DNA from: Candidatus Obscuribacterales bacterium | GTDB taxonomy: Bacteria; Cyanobacteriota; Vampirovibrionia; Obscuribacterales; Obscuribacteraceae | Direction: 5' to 3' | DNA: 64,000 nt | Assembly (NCBI GenBank): GCA_021732025.1 | Contig: JAKFVU010000027.1 | Location: forward strand, 18,569 to 82,568 | Shown here: piece after piece, positions 16,313-25,262 of the stretch | Numbering within the stretch: the stretch's first letter is position 1 | Layout of the letters: each line of letters starts with the position of its first letter | Notes under the pieces: model-generated | What the model was told of the DNA's origin: nothing | Database searches by the model: none | What the model saw: the letters and a program-made list of their open reading frames with translations, nothing else | Position numbers and translations under genes: made by a program

Positions 16313-17418
16313 ATGACATAGTCACTGAAATTGCCGACCTCGTTGAAATTTCCCGCTTTGCCGGTGAGCGTTTTGATTTGGTGCAAGCCGGTGGCGGTAA
16401 CACTTCAGTCAAGCTTGATGATGGCAGAATATTTGTCAAGGCATCGGGAATGGCTCTTAGTGAAGTTAGTAAAGAAGATGATTTCTGCCTCTTGCAATGG
16501 CCGCCGTTGTTAGAATTTTTAGCTGGCTGTGATAGTACTGCCACAACTGAGATGCTCGAAGCCCAGGCCAAAGTAGCTGTTGCTGAGGCTCTTACCCCTG
16601 GACCTAGAAGGCCTTCGATTGAGGCTTTGCTTCACTGCCTTTTGGGGAAATACACGTTGCATACTCATCCAATTGCAGTGGCGGCTCTTGTTTGTCGCCA
16701 GAACTGGCAAAAGATTGTTAGAGAGATTTTTGCCAGTGATTTTCCTCAGTATCAAGAGTCTCTATTTCTTGTTCCCTACAAGACCCCAGGGCCGGCTCTA
16801 GCTGTAGCACTTCATCAGCAGCTGCAAGAGAAGAATTGGCAGCCTGGATTAGCAATTGTTTTCTTAGAGAACCATGGTCTCATTGTGGCCGGTGCTAATA
16901 AGCAAATGGTGATGCAAATTACTAATGAGCTTGTTGATAAACTGGCAAGTCACCTCGCTTTTAACTTGTATCGCTACAAACTTGTCAATTTTGCTTCGGC
17001 TTTAGTAAACCAAGTTTGTAATACAAAGTGGTTAGCCTATCTCAGTGATGATCAGGTGCTCGAGAGTGCTCTCAAGAAAAATCCCGACTATTTGCTGGCC
17101 TCGTGCGCTACCCCTGATCAACTGGTCTACTGTGGTGCTAGTGGGCTCTCCTTAAGCGAGTTTGATAGCCCAGATGCGGTGCTGGCGGTGGCCGATTACC
17201 TGCATAAATTTGGTCATCCACCCAAAGTTATTGTTTCTGGCGAGCATATTTTGCTACTTGGTCAGAGTTTGCGCAAGTGCCGTGAAAGTGAAGAGGTACT
17301 TCGTTCGCACGTAATGTTGCAGCTCGGTGGCGAGCTTGACACTATGAACTATCTGGCTCAAGAAGAAGTGGAATATTTGAGTAATTGGGAAGCTGAAAAA
17401 TACAGGCAGACCCTATGA
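16309..17418 (+). CDS. Class II aldolase/adducin-family enzyme
   Basis: 369 aa. The residues 1-215 match the class II aldolase fold: GGGNTS phosphate loop (28-33), SIE with catalytic-type E105, zinc ligands H118 and H120 in LHTHP and H189 in ENHG. The family includes fuculose- and rhamnulose-1-phosphate aldolases and decarboxylases of keto-acid phosphates. Residues about 220-369 form an extra C-terminal domain (LLASCATPDQLVYCG...) as in longer family members. Overlaps of 4 bp on both sides show tight coupling. In this cluster it may build or cut a short phosphorylated keto compound before activation. Confidence 0.87.
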   Translation: MNDIVTEIADLVEISRFAGERFDLVQAGGGNTSVKLDDGRIFVKASGMALSEVSKEDDFCLLQWPPLLEFLAGCDSTATTEMLEAQAKVAVAEALTPGPRRPSIEALLHCLLGKYTLHTHPIAVAALVCRQNWQKIVREIFASDFPQYQESLFLVPYKTPGPALAVALHQQLQEKNWQPGLAIVFLENHGLIVAGANKQMVMQITNELVDKLASHLAFNLYRYKLVNFASALVNQVCNTKWLAYLSDDQVLESALKKNPDYLLASCATPDQLVYCGASGLSLSEFDSPDAVLAVADYLHKFGHPPKVIVSGEHILLLGQSLRKCRESEEVLRSHVMLQLGGELDTMNYLAQEEVEYLSNWEAEKYRQTL

Positions 17419-19106
17419 CCCATGTTGTAATTCCGATGTCTGGTTTGGGTGAGCGCTTTATCAAGGCGGGCTATGAGCTGCCCAAGCCTCTTATTGAAGT
17501 AGACGGCAAGCCTATGATCGAGCATGTGGTCTCGATGTTTTCAGCCAACGACAAGTTTACTTTCATCTGCAACAGTGAGCATCTAAGTCAAACTGATTTG
17601 CGCCAGGTACTCAATAGAATTGCTCCCCAAGGAGAGATTATTTCTATTGATACTCATAGAAAAGGGCCAGTCTATGCAGTTTCACAGTGCTTCGATCGCA
17701 TTGAAGATGGCGAAGAGACAATCGTCAACTACTGCGATTTCTATTCATATTTCAATTATCCTCAGTTTCTAGCCAAGGTGCGCAGTCGAAAAGCTGCTGG
17801 TGCAATTCCTGCTTATCGCAATTTTCACCCACATATGTTGGGCACCGATAACTATGCTTTTATCAAAGAAAAGAACCACTGGCTGGAAGCCATTCAAGAG
17901 AAGAAGCCATTTACCGATAATCGCATGGCCGAGTTTGCTTCTAATGGTACCTATTATTTTGCGCGCGGTGAGCACGTCAAACACTACTTTGCTGAGCTAA
18001 TCAAACAAGATATTCAAGTCAATGGCGAATACTATGTCAGCATGATTTATAACCTGATGGTAGCTGATGGGCTGAGGGTTCTAGTTTACGAAGTAGACTA
18101 TATGTTGCAATGGGGCACGCCGCGCGATTTAGAAGAGTACCAGCACTGGTCTGACTATTTCACTAGATTGGCTACAGAAGGCTCTGAGGATGAACCAAGA
18201 ACCGGGCAAAAGAGCCGCCCGGCTAGTCAACGAATTTCAGGTGCTCATAGTGTCGTTGTTAGTGACAGCAGTGTTGTCGATGCTTGCTTGATTCCGATGG
18301 CCGGCAAGGGGTCTCGCTTTGCTGAAGTTGGCTACCTAACACCTAAGCCCTTAATTCCAGTTTCCAATAAACCCATGGTGGTGCTCGCTTGCGACAATTT
18401 ACCTGAGGCAGCGCGCTATGTATTTGTTGCTCAGAAAGAGCATCTAGATAATTCTCAGCTAAAGGGAATTTTGACTGAACAGTTTCCCAATGTCAGCGTT
18501 GTCGCCATTGATGGTATCACTGCCGGACAAGCTTCGTCATGCCAGTTAGGTATTGATGGAGCTGAGCCGCCAATTGATCCTGAAGGGAGCTTGCTCATTG
18601 GTGCCTGCGATAACGGCATTGTTTATGATCAGAGCAAATGGCAAGCGCTGATGGCAGATCAGTCAATTGATATGGCTGCTTTTAGCTTTCGCAATCATCC
18701 CTCGAGCGAACGCAATCCGCAAATGTTTGGCTGGCTCAGAATCGCTGAAACTAAGCAAACAGAATTTCCAGTGGTCACCGGTGTTTCGGTGAAGAAAGCA
18801 ATTTCTGACAATCCACGAAACGATCATGCCATCGTTGGTGCCTTTTTCTTTCGCAAGGCTAAGTATTTTAATCAGGCCATGACGGCGATGCTAGAGCAAG
18901 ACATTCGTGTTAACGGTGAGTATTACGTAGATAGCATGGTGGGCGTCTTAGCCGACTCTGGCCTTAAGTGTGTGGCATTTGAGGTAGTCGATTATATTTC
19001 TTTTGGCATTCCTAACGATCTGAAGACCTTTGCCTATTGGCAGTCGTTTTTCAGAAAATGCTCCTGGCATCAATATAAAAAGGAGGCCAGCAAAGCACAG
19101 GCATGA
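17415..19106 (+). CDS. Tandem sugar-phosphate nucleotidyltransferase (two domains)
   Basis: 563 aa made of two similar nucleotidyltransferase (GT-A, RmlA/GlmU-type) domains of about 245 residues. The first starts VVIPMSGLGERF...ELPKPLIEV; the second, at about residue 292, starts CLIPMAGKGSRF...LTPKPLIPV. Both keep the G-x-G-x-R-F loop and the PKPL lysine. Both have a CD-(F/N) acidic site (NYCDF, GACDN) and both end in VNGEYYV. A linker (about 255-285) joins them. Both look catalytically intact, so each may activate a different compound. It overlaps both neighbours by 4 bp. Confidence 0.85.
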   Translation: MTHVVIPMSGLGERFIKAGYELPKPLIEVDGKPMIEHVVSMFSANDKFTFICNSEHLSQTDLRQVLNRIAPQGEIISIDTHRKGPVYAVSQCFDRIEDGEETIVNYCDFYSYFNYPQFLAKVRSRKAAGAIPAYRNFHPHMLGTDNYAFIKEKNHWLEAIQEKKPFTDNRMAEFASNGTYYFARGEHVKHYFAELIKQDIQVNGEYYVSMIYNLMVADGLRVLVYEVDYMLQWGTPRDLEEYQHWSDYFTRLATEGSEDEPRTGQKSRPASQRISGAHSVVVSDSSVVDACLIPMAGKGSRFAEVGYLTPKPLIPVSNKPMVVLACDNLPEAARYVFVAQKEHLDNSQLKGILTEQFPNVSVVAIDGITAGQASSCQLGIDGAEPPIDPEGSLLIGACDNGIVYDQSKWQALMADQSIDMAAFSFRNHPSSERNPQMFGWLRIAETKQTEFPVVTGVSVKKAISDNPRNDHAIVGAFFFRKAKYFNQAMTAMLEQDIRVNGEYYVDSMVGVLADSGLKCVAFEVVDYISFGIPNDLKTFAYWQSFFRKCSWHQYKKEASKAQA

Positions 19107-19870
19107 TCTCAGATGCACGCGACGTAATTAGCTTACCCAGCCAATCGCCTACTTTTACAGTGGTGATGCCCTGCTATAACGAATCAAAAAATATCCCACT
19201 TCTTCTCAGTCGATTTGCCAAGATCGCCGGTGGCGATACGGCTGTTCAACTGCTGCTTGTCGACAACGGTTCTACTGACGATTCGTCTAGTGTCTTAGCC
19301 AGCCAATTGCCCCAGTATTCATTTGCTAGGTCGCTGAGAGTACCGGTTAATCAAGGCTATGGCTTTGGTATTTTGGAGGGCCTGCGTGCCTGTCAGAGTG
19401 ATTTCATCGGCTGGACCCATGCTGATATGCAAACTGATCCCAGCGATATTCTCAAGGCAATAGAGCTAGTTAAAGGCGCTGGTTATGCCAGTGACATTTA
19501 TGTAAAAGGTTTGCGTCGAGGCCGCCCTCTGGCTGATTCATTCTTTACCGGTGGCATGAGTATCTTTGAGACCTGCTTCATGGGCACCAATTTATGGGAT
19601 ATCAATGCCCAGCCCAACATATTTCACCGCTCGTTCTTTCAGTCCTGGAAGGAGCCACCAACAGACTTTGCTTTAGATCTCTATGCCTACTACATGGCCC
19701 GTCAGAAGAATCTTAATATTGTTAGATTTGATGTTGTCTTTCCTCCGCGAATTCACGGTGAATCAAAATGGAACACCGGTTTTAAATCAAAGCTCAAGTT
19801 CATCAAGCGCACCATCGATTTTAGTATCAAACTGAAGAGCGCCCTCAGTCACTCATCAAAGGAAGTTTGA
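19103..19870 (+). CDS. Family 2 glycosyltransferase
   Basis: 255 aa. Typical GT2 start TVVMPCYNESKNIPLLLSRF, then LLVDNGSTDDSS and the acidic metal/nucleotide site WTHADMQTDP. There are no membrane segments, so it probably acts peripherally at the inner face, like dolichol-phosphate-sugar synthase relatives that load a sugar onto polyprenyl phosphate. That role would fit the GT-C-type membrane transferases in the same cluster, which need lipid-linked donors. It overlaps the nucleotidyltransferase by 4 bp and abuts the next gene directly. Confidence 0.88.
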   Translation: MISDARDVISLPSQSPTFTVVMPCYNESKNIPLLLSRFAKIAGGDTAVQLLLVDNGSTDDSSSVLASQLPQYSFARSLRVPVNQGYGFGILEGLRACQSDFIGWTHADMQTDPSDILKAIELVKGAGYASDIYVKGLRRGRPLADSFFTGGMSIFETCFMGTNLWDINAQPNIFHRSFFQSWKEPPTDFALDLYAYYMARQKNLNIVRFDVVFPPRIHGESKWNTGFKSKLKFIKRTIDFSIKLKSALSHSSKEV

Positions 19871-20464
19871 ATGCATTTTATCGCTCATCGCATCAATCAG
19901 TTAGAGTCATTGCGACAGGTGCCTGCTCAATTTGGGTGTGAAATAGATCTGCGTGATCGCGCTGAGCGTTTGATATTGCAGCATGATCCCTTTAAAGACG
20001 GCGAAGATGCTGAGCCATTCTTTGCCGAGTACAATAATCATGGCACATTGATTCTCAATGTGAAAAGCGAGCGCATTGAAGATACTATTTTGCCACTAAT
20101 GCAGAAGTACAAAATTGAGAATTACTTCTTTCTCGATTCGTCGCTGCCAATGATAGTCAATTTGACGAAGCGTGGTGAGAAGCGCATTGCTTTGCGCTAT
20201 TCAGAGTTTGAAACTATTGAAACAGTGCTCAATTTTACTGGTCTTGTAGATTGGGTCTGGATCGATTGTTTCACGCGCCTGTCGCTCAATAGAGACGACT
20301 ATAAGCGCTTGAAAGAGGCTAACTTCAAGCTTTGTCTAGTTTCACCCGAACTGCAGGGTCGCCCAGACGATATTCCTGTCTATAAACAACAGATGGCAGC
20401 CGATGAAATTGTAATGGATGCTATTTGCACCAAGCAATATAATATCGATCTCTGGAGTTCTTAG
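19871..20464 (+). CDS. GDPD-like (PI-PLC-type) TIM-barrel protein
   Basis: 197 aa, short compared with usual GDPD enzymes (~250). It keeps the opening HR pair (IAHRIN, H6), the EID metal site (E24, D26), the second catalytic His (LQHDPF, H38) and a Lys in ILNVKSE (K65). The Glu that normally precedes that Lys in the LEIK strand is Asn here. GDPD enzymes cut glycerophosphodiesters to glycerol-3-phosphate. In this cluster it may act on a phosphodiester in the glycan or be a divergent sugar enzyme. It starts on the base after the GT2 stop. Confidence 0.75.
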   Translation: MHFIAHRINQLESLRQVPAQFGCEIDLRDRAERLILQHDPFKDGEDAEPFFAEYNNHGTLILNVKSERIEDTILPLMQKYKIENYFFLDSSLPMIVNLTKRGEKRIALRYSEFETIETVLNFTGLVDWVWIDCFTRLSLNRDDYKRLKEANFKLCLVSPELQGRPDDIPVYKQQMAADEIVMDAICTKQYNIDLWSS

Positions 20465-20465
20465 A

Positions 20466-22127
20466 ATGGCTCAGGCAGTCGACGAAGTGCAAAGGCAGGC
20501 GGCCAAAGATGTAGACAATCAACCTGTGTCTAGTGATTTGTCTATTGTTGTTCTGCTTGCTGTGGGTGCCTTGTCGCTGGTTGCTGTTTTGTCTGGCCTG
20601 CACTGGTGGCTCTGGCACCCGATGCTGATTTTTTGTGATCAAGGTCTTTATGTGCATATGGCCCAGCTTCTTCTCGAAGGGAAAGTGCCGTATGTAGACA
20701 TGTTTGACGTTAATCCTCCTTTGGCTATCTACATTCAGATTTTGCCAGTCTTGCTGTCTCGACTGTTTCATATGCCCTTGCCGCTCAGTTTTTCTATCTA
20801 TGTTTGCGCTCTTGAACTACTAAGCTGTTGTCTTGTGCTCTGGGTACTGGTGGCGGCAAGACGTACTGGTGCTGCTATATTGGGCGCAAGCGCTCTGCTT
20901 GGCTTTGTTTACTACAACCACCTTCAGCGCATGGATTTCGGTCAGAGAGAGCATATATTTTGCATTGTTTATGCTCCTTTTCTTCTCTTGCGTTATTTGC
21001 GCTGGCAAGGAATTACAATTGGTCGTTGGCCTTGCATCGCTGTCGGGGTCATCGCTGGTATTGGCTTGGCGCTGAAGCCGCACTTTATGCTCATGGCCTG
21101 TGCCCCAGAGATTGTCTGGTGGCTGCGTACTCGTCAGTCTAAGCCATTGCTCGCCCCAGAGGTTCTATCTGTGGTGGCAGTAGTGGCCATTTATCTCTTC
21201 CATTTTATTTTCTTGCCCCCTCAAGAATTACAAGCTTTTTTCAATTTTGTCGTACCAATTTATAAAGAAGGCTACGAATACTACGTTACTTCTCCGATAT
21301 TCAATATGGCCAGTTTCTGGCGTATCGATTTTCTGCTACTTGCTTTAGCGTCGGTCTTGGCCCTGGTTTTGGCTCGCCTCAGCAGCCTGCCTTTAGCTAT
21401 CTGCGCTTTTTCGTTTATGTCGGCTGTTGTATTTGTCTTGGCTGGTCAGGCTTGGTCATGCCATATGATTGCCGTGCGCATGGGAAACTCTATGGCACTG
21501 GCTGTAGAGGCGGCCTTGCTTTATCAGGTGCTACCGTTACACCTGGTCGGTTTAGGTCGGCCCAAGTTGGCTGGTATGGCGGCTTCGTTATTTGCTGTAG
21601 CCATTATTGGTGGTGGCATGTATCTAAATGCTGCAAAGGTCGTTGAAAATGAAGAGTTTCTCAACCGCCAGCCCTACCCGTTGGTTCAGGTTGGCTATCC
21701 TGAATGGGGTATGGGTGCTGCCGATGACATGGAAAACTTTGTCGCTTCTTGCTTAGAGCACAGTAGTAAAGGCGATTCTATTCTGTTTATTTGTGCATCG
21801 ATGGCCCCGGGCTATCCTATGCTTTTGCAGATGGAACGAAAGCCCGGTTCGAGATTTTTACACGGTATGATGCTGCCCATTTTGTCTTTCATCATTGATC
21901 GGCCAGACCTTAGTGCTAAAGCGCGAGAGCGTTTCAAGGGCTATAAGAAACAAGTTATTGACTGGTATAGCGAAGACATAAAAAAGAATAGGCCAAAGCT
22001 CATATACATTCAAGATAATCCTATGAGTTGGGTTTTTGGTGATGTTGATTTTATCAACACGATAATGTCTAACTATAAAAAGCTTGAAGAGAGAAACGGT
22101 ATAAGTGTGTACAAGCGCAATGACTAG
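20466..22127 (+). CDS. GT39/ArnT-like membrane glycosyltransferase
   Basis: 553 aa from the ATG at 20466, two bases after the upstream stop. About eleven membrane helices. The first loop has the family pattern of an acidic pair followed by GKVPYVDMFDVNPPL, as in PMT/ArnT/GT39 enzymes that move a sugar from polyprenyl phosphate to an acceptor on the outer face. The last ~130 residues are soluble, probably periplasmic (MAPGYPMLLQMERKPGSRF...). The next gene is a paralogue in the same order. Acceptor and donor are unknown. Confidence 0.78.
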   Translation: MAQAVDEVQRQAAKDVDNQPVSSDLSIVVLLAVGALSLVAVLSGLHWWLWHPMLIFCDQGLYVHMAQLLLEGKVPYVDMFDVNPPLAIYIQILPVLLSRLFHMPLPLSFSIYVCALELLSCCLVLWVLVAARRTGAAILGASALLGFVYYNHLQRMDFGQREHIFCIVYAPFLLLRYLRWQGITIGRWPCIAVGVIAGIGLALKPHFMLMACAPEIVWWLRTRQSKPLLAPEVLSVVAVVAIYLFHFIFLPPQELQAFFNFVVPIYKEGYEYYVTSPIFNMASFWRIDFLLLALASVLALVLARLSSLPLAICAFSFMSAVVFVLAGQAWSCHMIAVRMGNSMALAVEAALLYQVLPLHLVGLGRPKLAGMAASLFAVAIIGGGMYLNAAKVVENEEFLNRQPYPLVQVGYPEWGMGAADDMENFVASCLEHSSKGDSILFICASMAPGYPMLLQMERKPGSRFLHGMMLPILSFIIDRPDLSAKARERFKGYKKQVIDWYSEDIKKNRPKLIYIQDNPMSWVFGDVDFINTIMSNYKKLEERNGISVYKRND

Positions 22128-23844
22128 AATTCAAAGGAACCTACTTCCTATAGTTCTTGCTGCTCTTGCGATTTTTGCTGTGAGTATTGTCTATCGCGCA
22201 TTTTTTGTTAGCGACCTTTGTGGCGCTGTTTGTTACGAGGTTGAGGCCGCTAAGCGCATGCTGCAAGGTCAGGTGCCTTTTCGCGATTTTTATTTTGATT
22301 TACCACTGACCACTGTCTATCTGCGCATGCCAACAGTGTTGCTGGCCCAGCTAATTTCAGCACCAGTTAATTCAGTTTTGTCTTTCCGCGCTATTGCCCT
22401 TGCTTCTTTTGTCGAAATCTCACTGCTGGCGGTGCTTTCTTTTGCCCTTTGTTTTTATATTGTGCAAGCAAGTAAGTTAGACAAGGTCAGCCAGAAACAG
22501 TTGTGGTTCGCCCTTCTTGGTACTGCAATAGCCAATTTGGCCATGGGCTATTCTTATGGCTGCGCTCAGCATGTTTTTGCTCTTTTGCTTAGTCCTTATT
22601 TTTTCTTGCGTCTGTCTGCTTGGCTGAAGGCGGCTAACAGTTCCGACACTGGTGACAAGATTGGCAATCCTTGGTTTCGATTTTTTTGCGGGCTTATGGC
22701 TGGTTTTGGCGCTTCTCTAGATCCTTTATTTATTATTGTCCCCATAACAATTGAAGTTGTAGAGTTACTCACCCGTTACCTGGGGGGGAAGTCCAATACC
22801 TTTGCAGATGAATTCTTCTGGCTGCTTGTCAGTTTTCTATTTTCGTGGTCGTATCTGTTGGGTCTTGATCAAAAGGCTCTGGCTGAGCTTTTTGATTGGA
22901 TCATTCCTCTTAAATATACAAGCTACTATTTAGATCAGATTGCTTATTTCGGCCTCGGCGCCACTCCAGATCGTCGCGATGTTATTTATCTTTGTACCGC
23001 AGCGGCTTTGGGCGCGTTTGGTCTGGTCAATCGTCTTCCTTTGTTGCGGCCGGTTATGGCTTTTATGATGTCTGGATTTGTCCTCTATCAGATGGGCATG
23101 TCTGGTTTGAGCACTGATATTTTGCTGCTCATTTGGGCTACTTGCATGGCCTTTGCCGTGGAAGTTTGTTATTTGTTTGACAGTAGTTTTTTTGCCAGTT
23201 TTTGCCGTCGTTATCCGAAACTCTCATATCGTCGCTTACCTAAGGTTCAGTCTGCTGCTCTTGTGGCATTGTGCACGCTTGCATTCTTGACTCTGGCCGT
23301 ACTTGAAGCGATGCAGCGGCGCGACAACGTCACAGTTTGGAGTGGCCCCCAGGCTATTGATCCAACTTATCTCGAACTAGCTGATTCGTTTCCCAAGTAT
23401 TGCCCTCCCGGCGCTTCGATTATGATTCTCAATGGCCGCCTGCTGCCGGGCTTTCCTCTTTATAGTCAGGCTGAAAAACCGATCGCGGGTTATTTCATTA
23501 GCACTGAACCCTTTAGCTCCCTGGCTAATATCGAGAACCACAATTTGGCAGATCACATGGTCGGTAAACCGTCTGGCTGGATAGTGACAACTAAACAGAA
23601 GATGTTTGAGCGTTTGCGCAGTGACATAAAGGTGAACAAGCCAGGGGTGATTGTCATTGAGGGGGGTCAGACCTTTGACGGTTTAGAGAAGTCAGGCATT
23701 ATTGCTCAGATTTTGTTAGATTACACATGCAAGTGCGAGGCCCGCTATCACTCAAGGTGTATCGGTGCTAAAGAATTCGCTGATTGGAACTATCGCTATA
23801 ACGTCTATGAGCGTAAGCACGAGAATGAAAAGAAAGCTGATTAA
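22120..23844 (+). CDS. Second GT39/ArnT-like membrane glycosyltransferase, paralogue of the previous gene
   Basis: 574 aa from the ATG at 22120, overlapping the upstream gene by 8 bp. About eleven helices with the same first-loop pattern (YEVEAAKRMLQGQVPFRDF, then YFDLPL). The C-terminal soluble part again has a GFPLYSQAEKP segment matching the GYPMLLQMERKP of its neighbour, so the pair arose by duplication. It ends the cluster and is convergent with cysS, overlapping it by 4 bp. No terminator was found between them. Confidence 0.77.
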   Translation: MTRIQRNLLPIVLAALAIFAVSIVYRAFFVSDLCGAVCYEVEAAKRMLQGQVPFRDFYFDLPLTTVYLRMPTVLLAQLISAPVNSVLSFRAIALASFVEISLLAVLSFALCFYIVQASKLDKVSQKQLWFALLGTAIANLAMGYSYGCAQHVFALLLSPYFFLRLSAWLKAANSSDTGDKIGNPWFRFFCGLMAGFGASLDPLFIIVPITIEVVELLTRYLGGKSNTFADEFFWLLVSFLFSWSYLLGLDQKALAELFDWIIPLKYTSYYLDQIAYFGLGATPDRRDVIYLCTAAALGAFGLVNRLPLLRPVMAFMMSGFVLYQMGMSGLSTDILLLIWATCMAFAVEVCYLFDSSFFASFCRRYPKLSYRRLPKVQSAALVALCTLAFLTLAVLEAMQRRDNVTVWSGPQAIDPTYLELADSFPKYCPPGASIMILNGRLLPGFPLYSQAEKPIAGYFISTEPFSSLANIENHNLADHMVGKPSGWIVTTKQKMFERLRSDIKVNKPGVIVIEGGQTFDGLEKSGIIAQILLDYTCKCEARYHSRCIGAKEFADWNYRYNVYERKHENEKKAD

Positions 23845-25250
23845 ACCTTCTCCCAGGTAGCTCCGTCGGCACTATCCATCACGTTTACGCCTATCTCAGT
23901 CAAACTCTTGCGAATGAGATCTGATGAAGCATAGTCTTTTCTTTCCCGGGCTTCTTTGCGCAACGTCAAAATCAAATCTATTAGTTTGGCACCAGTTGCG
24001 GTATCTAGCTCTTGCCTGGTGTCGATCATGGTTAGACCTAAGACTTTGGCATAGTGCACAAGAGTGCTGGCCAGATATTGCTTGTCGGCTGCTGACTTTG
24101 ATTGGGTGATCTCATCAGACAACTGATAGAGCTGCGAAATAGCCACGGCTGTGTTGAAGTCGTTATCCATGGCAGCACTAAACTCTTGTTTGAAGTTAGC
24201 GGCAGTTTTCTGTGCCCCATCACTAGGAGCGGCAGCATCGGCTAAGCCTTGCTCAAAGCTAGCTGCTCTAAGCAAACGCTGAATTCCGGTGCTTGTTGCT
24301 TGCAGGCTCTCTATGGTGAAATCAATTGGATTGCGATAGTGTGATTGCAGAATAAAGAGGCGGATGGTGTCAGCAGAGAATTGTTCAAGTAAGTCTCTAA
24401 TAGTTTTGAAATTACCTAGTGACTTGGCCATTTTTTCTGAATTGGTTTGCACGAAACTGTTGTGCAGCCAATAGCGCGCCATGGGCTGACCATGTAGAGC
24501 TTCAGACTGAGCAATTTCGTTTTCGTGGTGGGGGAAAACCAAGTCTTCACCACCGCAATGTATATCGATGGTTTCGCCTAAAATGCGCTTGACCATGGCT
24601 GAGCATTCTAAGTGCCAGCCAGGGCGACCTTTGCCCCAAGGGCTTGGCCAGCTCAATTCGTTTTCGTTGGCCGATTTCCATAGGGCAAAATCAACGGGGC
24701 TCTTTTTCAAATGGGCTAAAGCTTCTTGGGCCACGGCCTGTTCCCGTGAGCCAGTTAGTAGCTGTTCTAAATTTTGCTTACCGAGCTTGCCATATTCTTT
24801 GAAGGAGGCCACGTCAAAATAGACATCGCCACTGGCTTCGTAGGCGTGACCGCCGTCAATTAAGCCTTGAGTGAAAGCAATCATTTGACTGATGTACTCT
24901 GTGGCGCGCGGCTCAAAATCAGGTGATTCAACATTGAGGGCATGCATATCGTGCCAGAAGGCATAGGTGTACTGCCGAGAGAGCTTTTCTGGTGTGATAC
25001 CAAGCTCGCTGGCACGCTTAATGATTTTGTCGTCGACATCGGTGATATTGCGCACGTAGATGACGTCGTAGCCGACAAAGCGCAGGTAGCGTTGTACAAC
25101 GTCCCAGACAATGGCCATGCGGGCGTGGCCCAGGTGGCTCAAATCGTAGACAGTAGGTCCGCAGGCATACATTCTGACGACGTTACCTTGGAGCGGAACA
25201 AATTCTTCTTTCGCGCCAGAAAGAGTATTGAAAACTTGTATTTTATTCAT
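23841..25250 (-). CDS. cysS: Cysteinyl-tRNA synthetase
   Basis: 469 aa, usual length. Class I synthetase: zinc ligand C30 in ACGPTVYD, the HIGH-type motif HLGH (39-42), further zinc-site residues in HCGGEDLVFPHHENE, and the KMSKS loop as KMAKS (273-277). It charges tRNA-Cys. It is 12 bp downstream of gltX on the same strand, so the two are probably one operon. The ATG start fits the conserved N-terminus. Confidence 0.97.
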   Translation of the reverse strand: MNKIQVFNTLSGAKEEFVPLQGNVVRMYACGPTVYDLSHLGHARMAIVWDVVQRYLRFVGYDVIYVRNITDVDDKIIKRASELGITPEKLSRQYTYAFWHDMHALNVESPDFEPRATEYISQMIAFTQGLIDGGHAYEASGDVYFDVASFKEYGKLGKQNLEQLLTGSREQAVAQEALAHLKKSPVDFALWKSANENELSWPSPWGKGRPGWHLECSAMVKRILGETIDIHCGGEDLVFPHHENEIAQSEALHGQPMARYWLHNSFVQTNSEKMAKSLGNFKTIRDLLEQFSADTIRLFILQSHYRNPIDFTIESLQATSTGIQRLLRAASFEQGLADAAAPSDGAQKTAANFKQEFSAAMDNDFNTAVAISQLYQLSDEITQSKSAADKQYLASTLVHYAKVLGLTMIDTRQELDTATGAKLIDLILTLRKEARERKDYASSDLIRKSLTEIGVNVMDSADGATWEKV

Positions 25251-25262
25251 TGATATAGCTGC

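Noticed and set aside
24942..25253. Plus-strand ORF antisense to cysS
   Set aside because: Lies wholly inside the conserved start of cysS with no ribosome site.
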